Shown here: in pieces, positions 1-8,561 of the stretch | How positions within the stretch are numbered: the first letter of the stretch is position 1 | Layout of the letters: each line of letters begins with the position of its first letter | Assembly (NCBI RefSeq): GCF_000814845.2 | Contig: NZ_CP010431.2 | Location: 3,286,001-3,350,000, forward strand | Direction of reading: 5' to 3' | Length of the DNA stretch: 64,000 bases | Origin: Pandoraea sputorum | Lineage (GTDB): Bacteria; Pseudomonadota; Gammaproteobacteria; Burkholderiales; Burkholderiaceae | The notes under the pieces: generated by a model | The model's input: the letters and a program-made list of their open reading frames with translations, nothing else | Database searches by the model: none | What the model was told of the DNA's origin: nothing | Position numbers and translations under genes: made by a program

Positions 1-382
1 TGGTTGGTGGCGTACTGGCCACCGGCGGCGGCAGCGGCGTACCGGTGTCGCCGGCAGGCGGCTTCACGCGCAATACCTGACCGACCTCGATCTGATCCGG
101 GTTCTGGATGTTGTTCCAGCGCGCGATATCGCGGTAGTTCTGCCCGTTCTCCAGCGCGATGCGATATAGGCGGTCACCCGGCTTGACGCGGTAGAAACCC
201 GGCGGCACCGGCGTATTGTCGATCACCGGCGCAGTCGCGCCCGGCAAGCTGCTGTCGGTCGTCGTACCGCCTACGGTACGGTCGACGACCGGCGCCCCGA
301 CTTGTCGCGATGCGCACGCTGCCAGCATGCTCAGCAACAGGACACTGGCGACGCGTTGTTGGAAACCCGCTCGCAAATTCAC
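1..382 (-). CDS. nlpD: LysM-domain outer-membrane lipoprotein NlpD (N-terminal part; gene runs off the window)
   Basis: This is a cell-wall lipoprotein that in its family activates septal amidases through a C-terminal M23-like domain; that domain lies beyond the window. Seen: a GTG start preceded by GGAGG, a hydrophobic leader ending in the lipobox LAAC, a Thr/Pro-rich linker, then a LysM module (VKPGDRLYRIALENGQNYRD...WNNI...I..GQVLRV) that binds peptidoglycan. It lies 31 bases after pcm on the same strand; surE-pcm-nlpD is a conserved betaproteobacterial order, usually followed by rpoS. The overlapping ATG-like frame starting at 386 has no lipobox and is a shadow. Identity is firm from lipobox, LysM and context. 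Confidence 0.88.
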   Translation of the reverse strand, partial: MNLRAGFQQRVASVLLLSMLAACASRQVGAPVVDRTVGGTTTDSSLPGATAPVIDNTPVPPGFYRVKPGDRLYRIALENGQNYRDIARWNNIQNPDQIEVGQVLRVKPPAGDTGTPLPPPVASTPPT

Positions 383-413
383 TCAATTCCTCCGCAGAAT
401 AGACCCGACGGGC

Positions 414-1610
414 TTAAATGATGCCCGATTTTAAGGGGACGAATAACACCCTATCAAGCTGCGTCTCGCGCCACTGGCGCGCACCGATGCGCTCGATGAG
501 GGTCAAAATTTGTTGCTCGCCACCCACTGGGGCGACAAGCCGTGCGCCGACGGCCAACTGATCGACCAGCGCGTCCGGAATTTCCAGACCGGCGGCAGCG
601 ATCACAATACCGTCGAACGGCGCTACCGCAGGCAATCCGAGCCGCCCGTCGCCGTAATGCAGGCGAATATTCGGCACGCGCAACGGACGCAGATTGGCTT
701 TGGCACGTTCATGTAACGGACGAACCCGCTCAATGGAGTACACGTCCCGCGCAACACAAGACAATACCGCCGCCTGATATCCACATCCGGTGCCGATTTC
801 CAGCACCTTTTCCAGCGGACGTCCGCCCGCGAGCAGCAGTTCGATCATGCGCCCCACGACCGAGGGCTTCGAGATCGTCTGCCCATGACCGATGGGAAGC
901 GCTGCGTCCTCGTAAGCCTGATTGGCGAGCGCGGCGTCGACGAAACCATGACGTGGCACTGTGGCGAGCGCCGCCAGCACGCCCGGGTGTTTGACGCCCG
1001 ATGCCGCGACGCGTTCAGCCATGCGTGCACGCACGCGCTCCGACGTCAGTCCGATGCCCTCAGGCGAATTCAGGACCGACGCGGTATTCGTACGCACCAT
1101 GGCCCCTGCGCCTACGCCCGCTGAAGGCTTGGCCGACCCGATGGGCGCCGTGGCCGCCTTCGTCATTGTCTTGACTGTGGCTTTGCCCACGACGCCACCA
1201 ACGGCACCGCCCTTCTGGGCGACACCCGCGCCGTGCGCCTTGCCCACCGGCTTCGGTGCGTGCTTAACGGCATGCGAGGCATGCGCGGCATGCGGTGCCG
1301 GTTGCGCGTGCGGTGCGACGGCCGGACGCGCCAACCCCTTCGGCACAACCGTGTGCGAGGTCTGTGCACCCGTCGGTCGGGCAGACGCGCCCGCCATAGG
1401 CGTCGACGCCACCCGCAAATTGTTACTGTTACCGCCGGTCGGCGCCTTCCCACTTCCCTGATTCGCCTGCGACGTACCACGCGTCATCGCGGCAGGCGGC
1501 GCACCGGCCGGGCTCGCGCGCGACGCCTTATCGAGCACCGGCGCTTTGCGCTGCCGGCGGGTCATGACTTCGGCCAGAGGGAGAGGAAAACGCTTCGGCG
1601 GTGTCGTCAT
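414..1610 (-). CDS. pcm: Protein-L-isoaspartate O-methyltransferase with long low-complexity N-terminal extension
   Basis: The protein repairs isoaspartyl residues in aged proteins using S-adenosylmethionine. The catalytic domain occupies roughly residues 188-398: the substrate-loop motif [13 protein letters not shown] and the SAM-binding motif [15 protein letters not shown] are both visible. The first ~185 residues are an Ala/Pro/Gly/Thr/Lys-rich stretch with no recognisable fold, making the protein (398 aa) far longer than the usual ~210 aa. The start is ATG at 1610, which overlaps the surE stop (ATGA), so the two are translationally coupled. An ORF extension to 1640 exists but lies inside surE. 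Function of the extension is unknown. Confidence 0.9.
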   Translation of the reverse strand: MTTPPKRFPLPLAEVMTRRQRKAPVLDKASRASPAGAPPAAMTRGTSQANQGSGKAPTGGNSNNLRVASTPMAGASARPTGAQTSHTVVPKGLARPAVAPHAQPAPHAAHASHAVKHAPKPVGKAHGAGVAQKGGAVGGVVGKATVKTMTKAATAPIGSAKPSAGVGAGAMVRTNTASVLNSPEGIGLTSERVRARMAERVAASGVKHPGVLAALATVPRHGFVDAALANQAYEDAALPIGHGQTISKPSVVGRMIELLLAGGRPLEKVLEIGTGCGYQAAVLSCVARDVYSIERVRPLHERAKANLRPLRVPNIRLHYGDGRLGLPAVAPFDGIVIAAAGLEIPDALVDQLAVGARLVAPVGGEQQILTLIERIGARQWRETQLDRVLFVPLKSGII

Positions 1611-2368
1611 CGTTGGGCCACCCCTGCGCTGGCCAGCCAATCGTGCACGACACCAAGTCGTGCGGTATGCGTGAGATCCAGTTGCAAGGGGGTGACCGAG
1701 ACGTAATCGTGCGCCACGGCATGGAAGTCGGTGCCTTCACTGCTGTCGCGCGCGTCGCCAGCCGGACCGATCCAGTAAATCGCTTCGCCGCGCGGATTCA
1801 CCTGACGGATGACCGGCTGCGATTGATGTCGCTTCCCAAGACGCGTCGACAGCGCGCCTTTGAGGCGCTCGTACGGCAAATTGGGAATATTGACGTTTAA
1901 CAAGAAGGGCGCGCCCAGCGGCCGCTCCATATAGCGCTCGACCACCTCGCGCGCCACACGGGCTGCGCTGTCGAGATGATCCCAGCCCTTATTGACTTGC
2001 GAGAAGGCGAACGAAGGGATCCCGAACAGGAAGCCCTCGGTCGCCGCTGCCACCGTACCGGAGTACAGCGTGTCTTCGCCCATGTTCTGGCCGTTGTTGA
2101 TGCCGGAGACCACGATATCGGGCCGCTCGTCGAGCAGCCCGGTCAACGCCACGTGGACGCAATCGGTCGGCGTGCCGTTGATGAAAGTGAAGTCATTGGG
2201 CGCTTTGAAGACAGAAAGCGGCCGTTGCAGGGTCAGAGAATTAGACGCACCGCTACAGTTCTGTTCGGGCGCCACCACGGTAATGTCGCCAAGCGGCGCC
2301 AACGCTTCGTAGAGCGCGGCCAGGCCCGGCGCCTGATACCCATCGTCGTTGCTGAGCAGGATTCGCAT
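1607..2368 (-). CDS. surE: 5'/3'-nucleotidase SurE
   Basis: SurE is a metal-dependent survival phosphatase that dephosphorylates nucleoside monophosphates. The 253-aa product has the family length and motifs: the N-terminal metal site [15 protein letters not shown], the [10 protein letters not shown] loop, NGTPTDCV, and the signature [10 protein letters not shown]. It is the first gene of the surE-pcm-nlpD set transcribed leftward, and its TGA stop is shared with the pcm ATG. The region between it and the next gene upstream (2369-2469) is short and should hold the promoter, but no convincing -10/-35 pair was picked out. Confidence 0.95.
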   Translation of the reverse strand: MRILLSNDDGYQAPGLAALYEALAPLGDITVVAPEQNCSGASNSLTLQRPLSVFKAPNDFTFINGTPTDCVHVALTGLLDERPDIVVSGINNGQNMGEDTLYSGTVAAATEGFLFGIPSFAFSQVNKGWDHLDSAARVAREVVERYMERPLGAPFLLNVNIPNLPYERLKGALSTRLGKRHQSQPVIRQVNPRGEAIYWIGPAGDARDSSEGTDFHAVAHDYVSVTPLQLDLTHTARLGVVHDWLASAGVAQR

Positions 2369-2469
2369 GCGGCAATTGTAACCGAGGAAAGGTGCTCGGA
2401 TATGACGCCATCAAGGCATCGGTGGTATTGCGCCCCGCCCGCCTCATGGCGTCATTCCGTCAAATCCGG

Positions 2470-3288
2470 TTACATTTTTTCGGTCTCTCCGGCTTGCGGT
2501 TGCCAGACCAGCAAACGGCGCTCCACGACACCGACGAGCCCATCGAGCGCCAGCGCAAAGGCCGTAAGAATCAGCACCCCGGCAATCACCGCATTGATAT
2601 CGAACGTGCCTTCGGCCTGCAAGATCAGGTAGCCGACGCCACGCGACGACCCCAGATACTCGCCCACCACCGCACCGACGAACGCGAGTCCGACCGAGTT
2701 ATGGAGACTGGAGAACACCCAACTGGTTGCACTGGGCAAATACACACGGCGCAATAACTGACGTTGATTGGCACCGAGCATCCGCGCATTGGCCAGCACC
2801 ACCGGGCTGACTTCCTTGACGCCCTGATAGACGTTAAAGAAGACGATGAAGAACACCAGCGTCACGCCCAATGCCACCTTCGACCAGATACCGAGCCCGA
2901 ACCACACGCCGAAGATCGGCGCGAGAATCACGCGGGGCATGGAATTAGCCGCTTTGATGTACGGGTCCAGCAAAGCGCCGGCGCTCGGCGAAAGCGCCAG
3001 CCAGAGCCCCACCCCGAGCCCGAACACGGTACCGATGGCGAACGCCAGCACCGTCTCGAGCAACGTGACGCCCAGATGCAGATAGATCTCCCCGCTGGCG
3101 AACCACTGCCAGATCTGGAGCAGCACCTTCTGCGGCTCCCCAAAGAAGAAAGCCGCTTTGTCGGGGCTATCGAAATAGAACGCAGGCAGTAGCGTCGGGC
3201 TGGTGAGGACATACCAGACGAGAAATGCCACGACCAGCAGCAGCCATTGCCACAGACGCAGGTGCCGCATGATGGAACGATTACGCAT
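2470..3288 (-). CDS. ABC transporter permease, SsuC/TauC family
   Basis: This is the inner-membrane channel subunit of a nitrate/sulfonate/taurine-type importer (272 aa). About six hydrophobic segments are visible, beginning at LWQWLLLVVAFLVWYVL, and the cytoplasmic EAA coupling loop reads ANARMLGANQRQLLRRVYLP. It belongs with the ATPase at 3463-4278 and the binding protein at 4275-5306. Unlike those two genes, which overlap, the permease is separated from the ATPase by 174 bases that hold a Trp-rich small ORF. The start could also be the ATG at 3270. The substrate is not evident; aromatic or sulfonate compounds and thiamine precursors are all used by relatives. Confidence 0.85.
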   Translation of the reverse strand: MRNRSIMRHLRLWQWLLLVVAFLVWYVLTSPTLLPAFYFDSPDKAAFFFGEPQKVLLQIWQWFASGEIYLHLGVTLLETVLAFAIGTVFGLGVGLWLALSPSAGALLDPYIKAANSMPRVILAPIFGVWFGLGIWSKVALGVTLVFFIVFFNVYQGVKEVSPVVLANARMLGANQRQLLRRVYLPSATSWVFSSLHNSVGLAFVGAVVGEYLGSSRGVGYLILQAEGTFDINAVIAGVLILTAFALALDGLVGVVERRLLVWQPQAGETEKM

Positions 3289-3333
3289 GACGAACGAATT
3301 CCGGGAATATCAGACGTGCGGCCGGACCGGTCA

Positions 3334-3456
3334 TCAGACCAGCCAGTCGAACAGGCCAAAGCCGTCCGGCAAATCGAACCAGTCCATCCAGTCGAGCCAT
3401 CCCGGCCAGTTCAGCCAGTTCAGCGAGACCGTGAGAATGCCGGCGATTTGCCACAT
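3334..3456 (-). CDS. Putative Trp-rich small ORF between ABC ATPase and permease genes
   Basis: A 40-codon ORF begins at ATG 3456, with an in-frame GTG two codons earlier that follows the ATPase stop by a few bases. It encodes seven tryptophans, most in a [N/D]-W spacing (NWLNWPGWLDWMDW), and ends in FGLFDWLV. No ribosome-binding site is obvious, but its position directly after the ATPase stop would allow translational coupling. The DNA consists partly of imperfect CCAGT repeats, so the Trp pattern could be a by-product of a repeat. It may be a real small membrane-active peptide, a leader-type peptide controlling the permease, or non-coding. No known family is recognised. Confidence 0.35.
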   Translation of the reverse strand: MWQIAGILTVSLNWLNWPGWLDWMDWFDLPDGFGLFDWLV

Positions 3457-3462
3457 GGCCAC

Positions 3463-4278
3463 TCAGACCGCCTTTAACTGTTGTGCGTAGCCCTTAAGGA
3501 CTTCCTCGCGAAGCACATCCCATATCTGGGCGTGCAACTCGGTGAAGCGCGGATGGTTACGAATTTCCGCCACGTCGCGCGGACGCGGCAGATCGATCCG
3601 GAACTCCCCGATCGGATGCGTACCCGGTCCTGCGGCCAGCACCACCACCCGGTCGGACAACGCGATCGCCTCATCGAGGTCGTGCGTGATGAACAGCACG
3701 GCGCGGCGCTTTGCCGCCCACAGCTCCAGCAACTCGTTTTCCATGAGCTGACGCGTCTGGATGTCGAGCGCCGAAAACGGCTCGTCCATCAGAATGATGT
3801 CGGGATCGAGGATCAGCGTCTGCGCCATGGCCACACGCTTGCGCATGCCGCCTGAGAGCTGATGCGGATATCGATCACCGAAACCGCCCAGGCCCACGCG
3901 CTTGAGCCATTCGTGTCCACGCGCCTTCGCTTCCTCCGGCGCGACACCGCGAAACTCCAGCCCGGCGGTCACGTTGTCGATTGCGTTGCGCCAGGGCATC
4001 AGCGCTTCGGCCTGGAACATGTATCCAGCACGCGAATTGATGCCCTTGAGCGGCTCACCGAAGACCTTGATCGATCCGGAGGACGGGGTGAGCAAACCTG
4101 CGGCCACATTAAGCAACGTGGATTTGCCGCACCCGGTCGGCCCGACGACCGAAACGAACTCGCCCGGCGCGATGTCGAGCGACGTGTCTGCCACGGCCGT
4201 ATAGCGCTTGGCGCGATCGTCGCGGGCGACGAAGGTGCACGTAATGCTGTCGAAACTCAGAGCCGGCGCAGTCATCAT
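3463..4278 (-). CDS. ABC transporter ATP-binding protein, SsuB/TauB family
   Basis: This is the cytoplasmic ATPase of the importer (271 aa). Visible motifs are Walker A GPTGCGKST, Q-loop FQAEALMPW, signature LSGGMRKRV, Walker B IILMDEPFSALD and the H-loop FITHD. The start ATG ATG overlaps the binding-protein stop (ATGA), so the two genes are coupled. The C-terminal tail (ELHAQIWDVLREEVLKGYAQ) is typical of this subfamily. The next gene in the operon is the permease, after a 174-base spacer. Confidence 0.9.
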   Translation of the reverse strand: MMTAPALSFDSITCTFVARDDRAKRYTAVADTSLDIAPGEFVSVVGPTGCGKSTLLNVAAGLLTPSSGSIKVFGEPLKGINSRAGYMFQAEALMPWRNAIDNVTAGLEFRGVAPEEAKARGHEWLKRVGLGGFGDRYPHQLSGGMRKRVAMAQTLILDPDIILMDEPFSALDIQTRQLMENELLELWAAKRRAVLFITHDLDEAIALSDRVVVLAAGPGTHPIGEFRIDLPRPRDVAEIRNHPRFTELHAQIWDVLREEVLKGYAQQLKAV

Positions 4279-5306
4279 TTGTACTTGGCGTCGGCCTTCT
4301 TAGTGAACTCGTTCGTGAACGTCTTCGACAGATCGATCGTCTTGCCCTTGACCGTCTCGTCGAACGCTTGCAAGGTACGCAGCGCTGTCGCCGGACCATC
4401 CGCCGGGATCAGACCGTCCGGAGAGATTGCCTCTTTCACACGGCTCCAGGCATCGAGATACAACGCGCGGTCGCCCAGCAGATAGGCTTCGGGCACCGTC
4501 TTGATCAGGTCGGCCTGTCCAGCCGTCTGCAGCCAGCGCAGCGTACGCACCATCGCGTTGGTCAGGGCTTGCGTCGTATTCGGATTTTTCTGGATGAACG
4601 ACTCGTTCGTGTAGAGACAACCTGCGGGCATATTGCCGCCGAACACGGAGACGGTCTCCTTGAGCGTGCGCGTATCCGAGATCACGCGGATCTCCTTGTC
4701 GCGCTCCAGCATCGTGATGACCGGGTCGAGGTTGACGATGGCGTCGATGTTGCCCGAGCGAATCGCGGCCAGCGCGCCTGACGACGCGCCCACACCGACA
4801 AAAGCGACCTCATTGGGCTTGATGCCGCCCTTGGCCAGCACGAAGTTCGCCATGATGTTGGTCGACGACCCCGGTGCCGTCACACCGATCTTCTTGCCCC
4901 GCAAGTCGGCAATCGACTTGTAGTTCGGCATCGTCTTGTTTGACACGCCGAACACGATCTGCGGCGCGCGGCCTTGCAGCACGAACGCACGGATGTACTG
5001 GTTCTTCGCCTGCAACAAGATCGTGTGCTCATAAGCGCCCGACACTACATCGGCGCTGCCGCCGACCAGCGCCTGCAGCGCTTTGGAGCCACCGGCAAAG
5101 TCCGAGATTTCGACGTCGAGCCCTTCGTCCTTGAAATAATTCAGACGTTCGGCAATCGTGAGCGGCAGGTAATAAAACAGGTTCTTGCCGCCGACTGCAA
5201 TCGCGACCTTGGTCTTCTCAAGCTTGTTTTGCGCGAAGCCGGGGCGAATGCCTGCGCCGATCAGACCGGTCGCGGCCAGTGCCGTGACGAATTGACGTCT
5301 TTGCAT
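4275..5306 (-). CDS. ABC transporter periplasmic substrate-binding protein, NMT1/SsuA-like
   Basis: A 343-aa periplasmic binding protein with an N-terminal export signal: MQRRQFVTALAATGLIGAG is a short RR-containing leader followed by a hydrophobic stretch and an AQ cleavage region. The body has the SsuA/NMT1 pattern, including YYLPLTIAERLNYFKDEGLDVE, FAGGSKALQALVGGSADV and GKKIGVTAPGSSTN. It is the first gene of the importer operon. The substrate is not deducible; the CoA-transferase gene just upstream on the same strand (108-base gap) hints at a carboxylic acid that is later activated to a CoA thioester (inference). Confidence 0.87.
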   Translation of the reverse strand: MQRRQFVTALAATGLIGAGIRPGFAQNKLEKTKVAIAVGGKNLFYYLPLTIAERLNYFKDEGLDVEISDFAGGSKALQALVGGSADVVSGAYEHTILLQAKNQYIRAFVLQGRAPQIVFGVSNKTMPNYKSIADLRGKKIGVTAPGSSTNIMANFVLAKGGIKPNEVAFVGVGASSGALAAIRSGNIDAIVNLDPVITMLERDKEIRVISDTRTLKETVSVFGGNMPAGCLYTNESFIQKNPNTTQALTNAMVRTLRWLQTAGQADLIKTVPEAYLLGDRALYLDAWSRVKEAISPDGLIPADGPATALRTLQAFDETVKGKTIDLSKTFTNEFTKKADAKYK

Positions 5307-5414
5307 GATGTTGTTGTCTCCGTGGTTGCAGCGTTCTTTCTTTGTAAGTTCGACGTGCTTGATGACGGGGCGCGGTCGTTGCCGCGCCCGCAGCGCTTTG
5401 CGCGTAGTGCTGCG

Positions 5415-6752
5415 TCAGATGACGCCGTTCTCGCGCAATGCTTTGATTTGCCCGGCATCATAACCCAGTTGCCCAAGCACTTCGTCCGTGTGTGCGCCAA
5501 GTTCCGGGCCGAGCCACTGGGTCTGTCCGGGGGTCTCCGAGAGCTTTGGCGAGATGTTTGGCAGATCGATCGGCGTGCCATCCGGGAAGGTATGACGCTG
5601 GATCATCTGGCGCGCAATGAACTGCGGATCCTTGAACATGTCGGCCACGGTGTAGATGCGGCTCGCGGGCACGTCTGCGCCCTGTAGCACCGCCAGCGCT
5701 TCATCGATGGGACGCGTTTGCGTCCAGCCACCAATGGCGTCGTCGATCTCCTGCGTGCGCGGCACGCGACCGTCGTTATGCGCCAGCCCCGGATCCTCCG
5801 CCAGATCGGCACGACCAATGGCATGCATCAGCCGCTTGAAAATCGGATCGCTGTTCCCACCCACGACGATCATGCCGTCAGCGCACGGATAGGTGTTCGA
5901 AGGCACGATCCCCGGCAGCGACGCCCCGGTGCGCTCGCGCACCATCCCGGCGACGCTGTACTCGGGCACCACGCTCTCCATCAGGTTGAAGACGGCTTCG
6001 TAAAGCGCGACATCGACGACCTGCCCTCGCCCGCCATTCACGTTGCGGTGATGCAGGGCCATCATCGCGCCGATCACCCCATGCAGCGCGGCAATCGAGT
6101 CGCCGATGGAAATGCCGATGCGCGGCGGCGGCAACTCCGGATAACCCGTGATATGCCGCAATCCCCCCATCGACTCGGCAATGGCGCCAAACCCCGGCCG
6201 GTCGCGATACGGGCCGGTCTGACCGTAACCGGACAGGCGCACCATCACCAGCCCGGGATTGTCGGCAGACAACTGTTCGTAGCCCAATCCGAAGCGCTCC
6301 AGCAATCCGGGGCGGAAGTTCTCGACGACGATGTCCGCCTGCGCCGCCAGCTTGCGCACGATGTCCTGACCTTGCGCTGACTTGAGGTTGATCGTCACCG
6401 ACTTCTTGTTACGTGCCTGCACGGCCCACCACAGCGACGTGCCCCCTGCGTCAGGGTGCAACTTGCGCCACTTGCGCAAGGGATCGCCATGCTGCGGATC
6501 TTCGATCTTGATGACCTCCGCACCGAACTCGCCCAGCATGCGTGCGGCGAACGGACCGGCAATGAGCGTGCCGAGTTCGAGCACCTTCACGCCAGCGAGC
6601 GCGCCGAAGCCCGGCAGTCCGGTCGACGGCTTGGCCGCGTTGGCCGATTCGGAAGTTTGACGGGAGGCGTCGGAAGACTGGTTGGCGGGTGCCGCGGACG
6701 CATTGGCGCCTTGTGGCGAAGTGGATGCGAACGGCGTAGACGACTTGGACAA
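5415..6752 (-). CDS. CaiB/BaiF-type class III CoA-transferase
   Basis: This enzyme family moves CoA between carboxylic acids through an aspartyl-CoA intermediate. Visible features: LAGVKVLELGTLIAGPFAARMLGEFGAEVIKIE at the start of the fold, RNKKSVTINLKS, and IGISIGDSIAALHGVIGAMMAL containing the likely catalytic Asp of the GDS motif. The TTG start at 6752 is preceded by AGGAG at good spacing; the open frame continues to 6881 but has no better start. The ~35 Ser/Ala-rich N-terminal residues are dispensable-looking. It lies upstream of the ABC importer in the same direction and may be co-transcribed. Substrate acid unknown. Confidence 0.85.
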   Translation of the reverse strand: MSKSSTPFASTSPQGANASAAPANQSSDASRQTSESANAAKPSTGLPGFGALAGVKVLELGTLIAGPFAARMLGEFGAEVIKIEDPQHGDPLRKWRKLHPDAGGTSLWWAVQARNKKSVTINLKSAQGQDIVRKLAAQADIVVENFRPGLLERFGLGYEQLSADNPGLVMVRLSGYGQTGPYRDRPGFGAIAESMGGLRHITGYPELPPPRIGISIGDSIAALHGVIGAMMALHHRNVNGGRGQVVDVALYEAVFNLMESVVPEYSVAGMVRERTGASLPGIVPSNTYPCADGMIVVGGNSDPIFKRLMHAIGRADLAEDPGLAHNDGRVPRTQEIDDAIGGWTQTRPIDEALAVLQGADVPASRIYTVADMFKDPQFIARQMIQRHTFPDGTPIDLPNISPKLSETPGQTQWLGPELGAHTDEVLGQLGYDAGQIKALRENGVI

Positions 6753-7011
6753 CGCTTGGACTCCTGAGCCTCGTCGACGGCCATCGTCGTCGAGTTCGGG
6801 ACGCAGCCATGAAGACCGCGTCCGTGCATAAATGAAGTTCGTATAGTAATTCGGCAATCGGCGATCGGCCAATAGCCTCAAGGGGAATCCCGGACGATTC
6901 CGATGCAGTTCGTCGTCGATTCCGAAGCTTGCACCGGCTCAGCGACGATTCTGCGACGAGCCCATCGACAAATCGGCGCCGATACAGCGGGTGATGCGCG
7001 TCAGCGGTCGA

Positions 7012-7737
7012 TCACGTCTCGAACAGATGACGCGCGCCACGTTGCGCTGCAATATAAATGGCCTCGCCACGATTGCGCGCCCCCAGACGCCGGTAAAGCG
7101 CCGAGACGTGCGTCTTAGCAGTGCCTTCCGAGATGACGAGCTGCTGGCAAATGGTCTTGATGGACAGCCCTCGGGAAAGCAGCGCCAGAATTTCGTATTG
7201 CCGCTGGGAGATGCCGAGCAACGCAGACTCGGCCAGTTGCGTCGCCTTGTCCCCGCCCAGCGGAAACACCGGCAGACGGGAAAGCGGCAGCGCCTCGCCC
7301 AAAGCCTCCTGACGCCACAACACCAGCAACGCCGAGAGCGCCTCTTCCGGCACAAAGCGCCCACCGGAGAACGCCAGATCGAACACCGAACGAATACGCG
7401 CCACCGAGTTCGGCCACGGCAGACACGCCGTGACGCCTGCTTGTAGCCAGCGAATGATCTCATCGGGAAAACCCGTCTCGCCGACGACGATGACCGGCAC
7501 GGGAGGAACACACTCGGCGGCCGCCGAGCACAAGGTGTCGAGCGCCGGCGTGCGCGCCACGGACTCATCGAGTACGAGCGCACGACGCGAAGGCAACTCG
7601 CGCAGCCATACCCAGTCCTGCGTCGCCACGCTATCGACGTGACGCAAGACGGGTGGCGTCGCGTTCGCTTCGGTCTGCAACGCGACCTGGAGGCCGCTCA
7701 GCCAGGCGGCAGCCTCACCTAGGACCAGCACACGCAT
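7012..7737 (-). CDS. LuxR/NarL-type transcriptional regulator with receiver-like N-terminus
   Basis: A 241-aa DNA-binding protein. The C-terminal LuxR helix-turn-helix is clear (ISQRQYEILALLSRGLSIKT... LVISEGTAKTHVSALYRRLG). The N-terminal ~120 residues have an alternating strand/helix pattern like a receiver (MRVLVLGE ... RALVLDES ... VPVIVVGETG) but the acidic triad is not convincing, so it may be an unphosphorylated pseudo-receiver. The start at 7737 follows AGGGGA; the ORF extends 47 codons further but without a site. It is divergent from the small secreted-protein gene at 8115 and sits beside the amyloid cluster, which suggests, without proof, a CsgD-like role. Confidence 0.8.
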   Translation of the reverse strand: MRVLVLGEAAAWLSGLQVALQTEANATPPVLRHVDSVATQDWVWLRELPSRRALVLDESVARTPALDTLCSAAAECVPPVPVIVVGETGFPDEIIRWLQAGVTACLPWPNSVARIRSVFDLAFSGGRFVPEEALSALLVLWRQEALGEALPLSRLPVFPLGGDKATQLAESALLGISQRQYEILALLSRGLSIKTICQQLVISEGTAKTHVSALYRRLGARNRGEAIYIAAQRGARHLFET

Positions 7738-8114
7738 GATTTCCCCTGTCATTCCGGTCGGCATCCCCATGCCGCCGCCCCGCTTTCTTCTCGAACGTGC
7801 TGCGCCTTTAGCGTTGTTTTTAGCAGGACGAAATTGAAGAAAATCCGAAGAAATCCTCCAACCTTCGTCACGGTTCACACATAAGGCGTCATCTTGCTTT
7901 CAAGGCAGTTTATGCGCTAAGCCCGCATGGCGGCGAATCCACCTCTCGCAGAGCCTTATCCCTGTTGCCTCAGCGCGACAATCCGCAATTTGCGTAAATT
8001 ATTTACTCAAATATCAGAAATTCCGCTATTACTTTTTCCCCTTTCTTTTCTCATCCGACGCAATAGAATACAAAAAGTCTGAGAGGACAGTCAGCGGAGG
8101 CCGGGGGGCACGCC
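7738..8114. other. Divergent intergenic region between LuxR regulator and secreted-protein gene
   Basis: This 377-base stretch holds no credible gene. It is markedly AT-richer than its surroundings around 7985-8080 (atttgcgtaaattatttac and a T/C-rich run), as expected for a divergent promoter or regulator-binding region. A GG-N9-GC element at 7885-7897 is one base short of a sigma-54 promoter. A strong ribosome-binding site (GGAGG) lies at about 8096-8100 before the ATG at 8115. Confidence 0.5.
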
Positions 8115-8540
8115 ATGTTCAAAATTTCCGTCAGCACGACGCGCAGTGCGGTGTTTTGTCTTGCCGCCGCGTGCTTTGCGAGTACCGCGCAGGCCGACGT
8201 CATCGGCGTGGGCGGTATGCCGGCGACAGTCAGCGACGCGTTGCTCGCCAGTACTCATGCCGCGAACATATCGCGAAGCCTGGTCACAAGCATCGGCAGC
8301 GCCGGTCCGACCACCATCGCCCCCGTCAATTCAACGACCGTCGCCAACAATGTTCGTCTCTGGGACGAAGTGATTCCACCCGCCCCGTCACCCAAACCAA
8401 CTCAGGCTTCGCTGCCTGCCACTGCGCAGCCGCGCACGACGATGGCCGTTTCCTCGACGCCGCAGACGACCGTCGGCATGATGGCTACGAATCTCAAGGT
8501 CAACGCAAGCGGCCGCATGGGATCTGCGGCCGCTCGCTGA
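8115..8540 (+). CDS. Small secreted protein associated with the amyloid cluster
   Basis: A 141-aa protein of no known family. It has a signal peptide (SAVFCLAAACFASTAQA-DV) followed by a Ser/Thr/Pro/Ala-rich body. The segment VANNVRLWDEVIPPAPSPKP (residues 76-95) resembles LANGVTLWDELPGGITPTPR in the first gene of the amyloid operon (14373-14921), and both carry NISRS soon after the signal peptide. This suggests a shared ancestor or shared partner. It is convergent with the FapF-like gene, whose stop lies 21 bases away. GGAGG plus a G-run precede the ATG. Probably exported and linked to amyloid assembly, by context only. Confidence 0.7.
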   Translation: MFKISVSTTRSAVFCLAAACFASTAQADVIGVGGMPATVSDALLASTHAANISRSLVTSIGSAGPTTIAPVNSTTVANNVRLWDEVIPPAPSPKPTQASLPATAQPRTTMAVSSTPQTTVGMMATNLKVNASGRMGSAAAR

Positions 8541-8561
8541 TTTCTCTTCCCCGATCAAGCC

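Noticed and set aside
7885..7897. GG...GC element in front of the orphan secreted gene, as a possible second sigma-54 promoter
   Set aside because: The spacer is 9 bases, one short of the required 10, and the -24 box is not TGGCAC.
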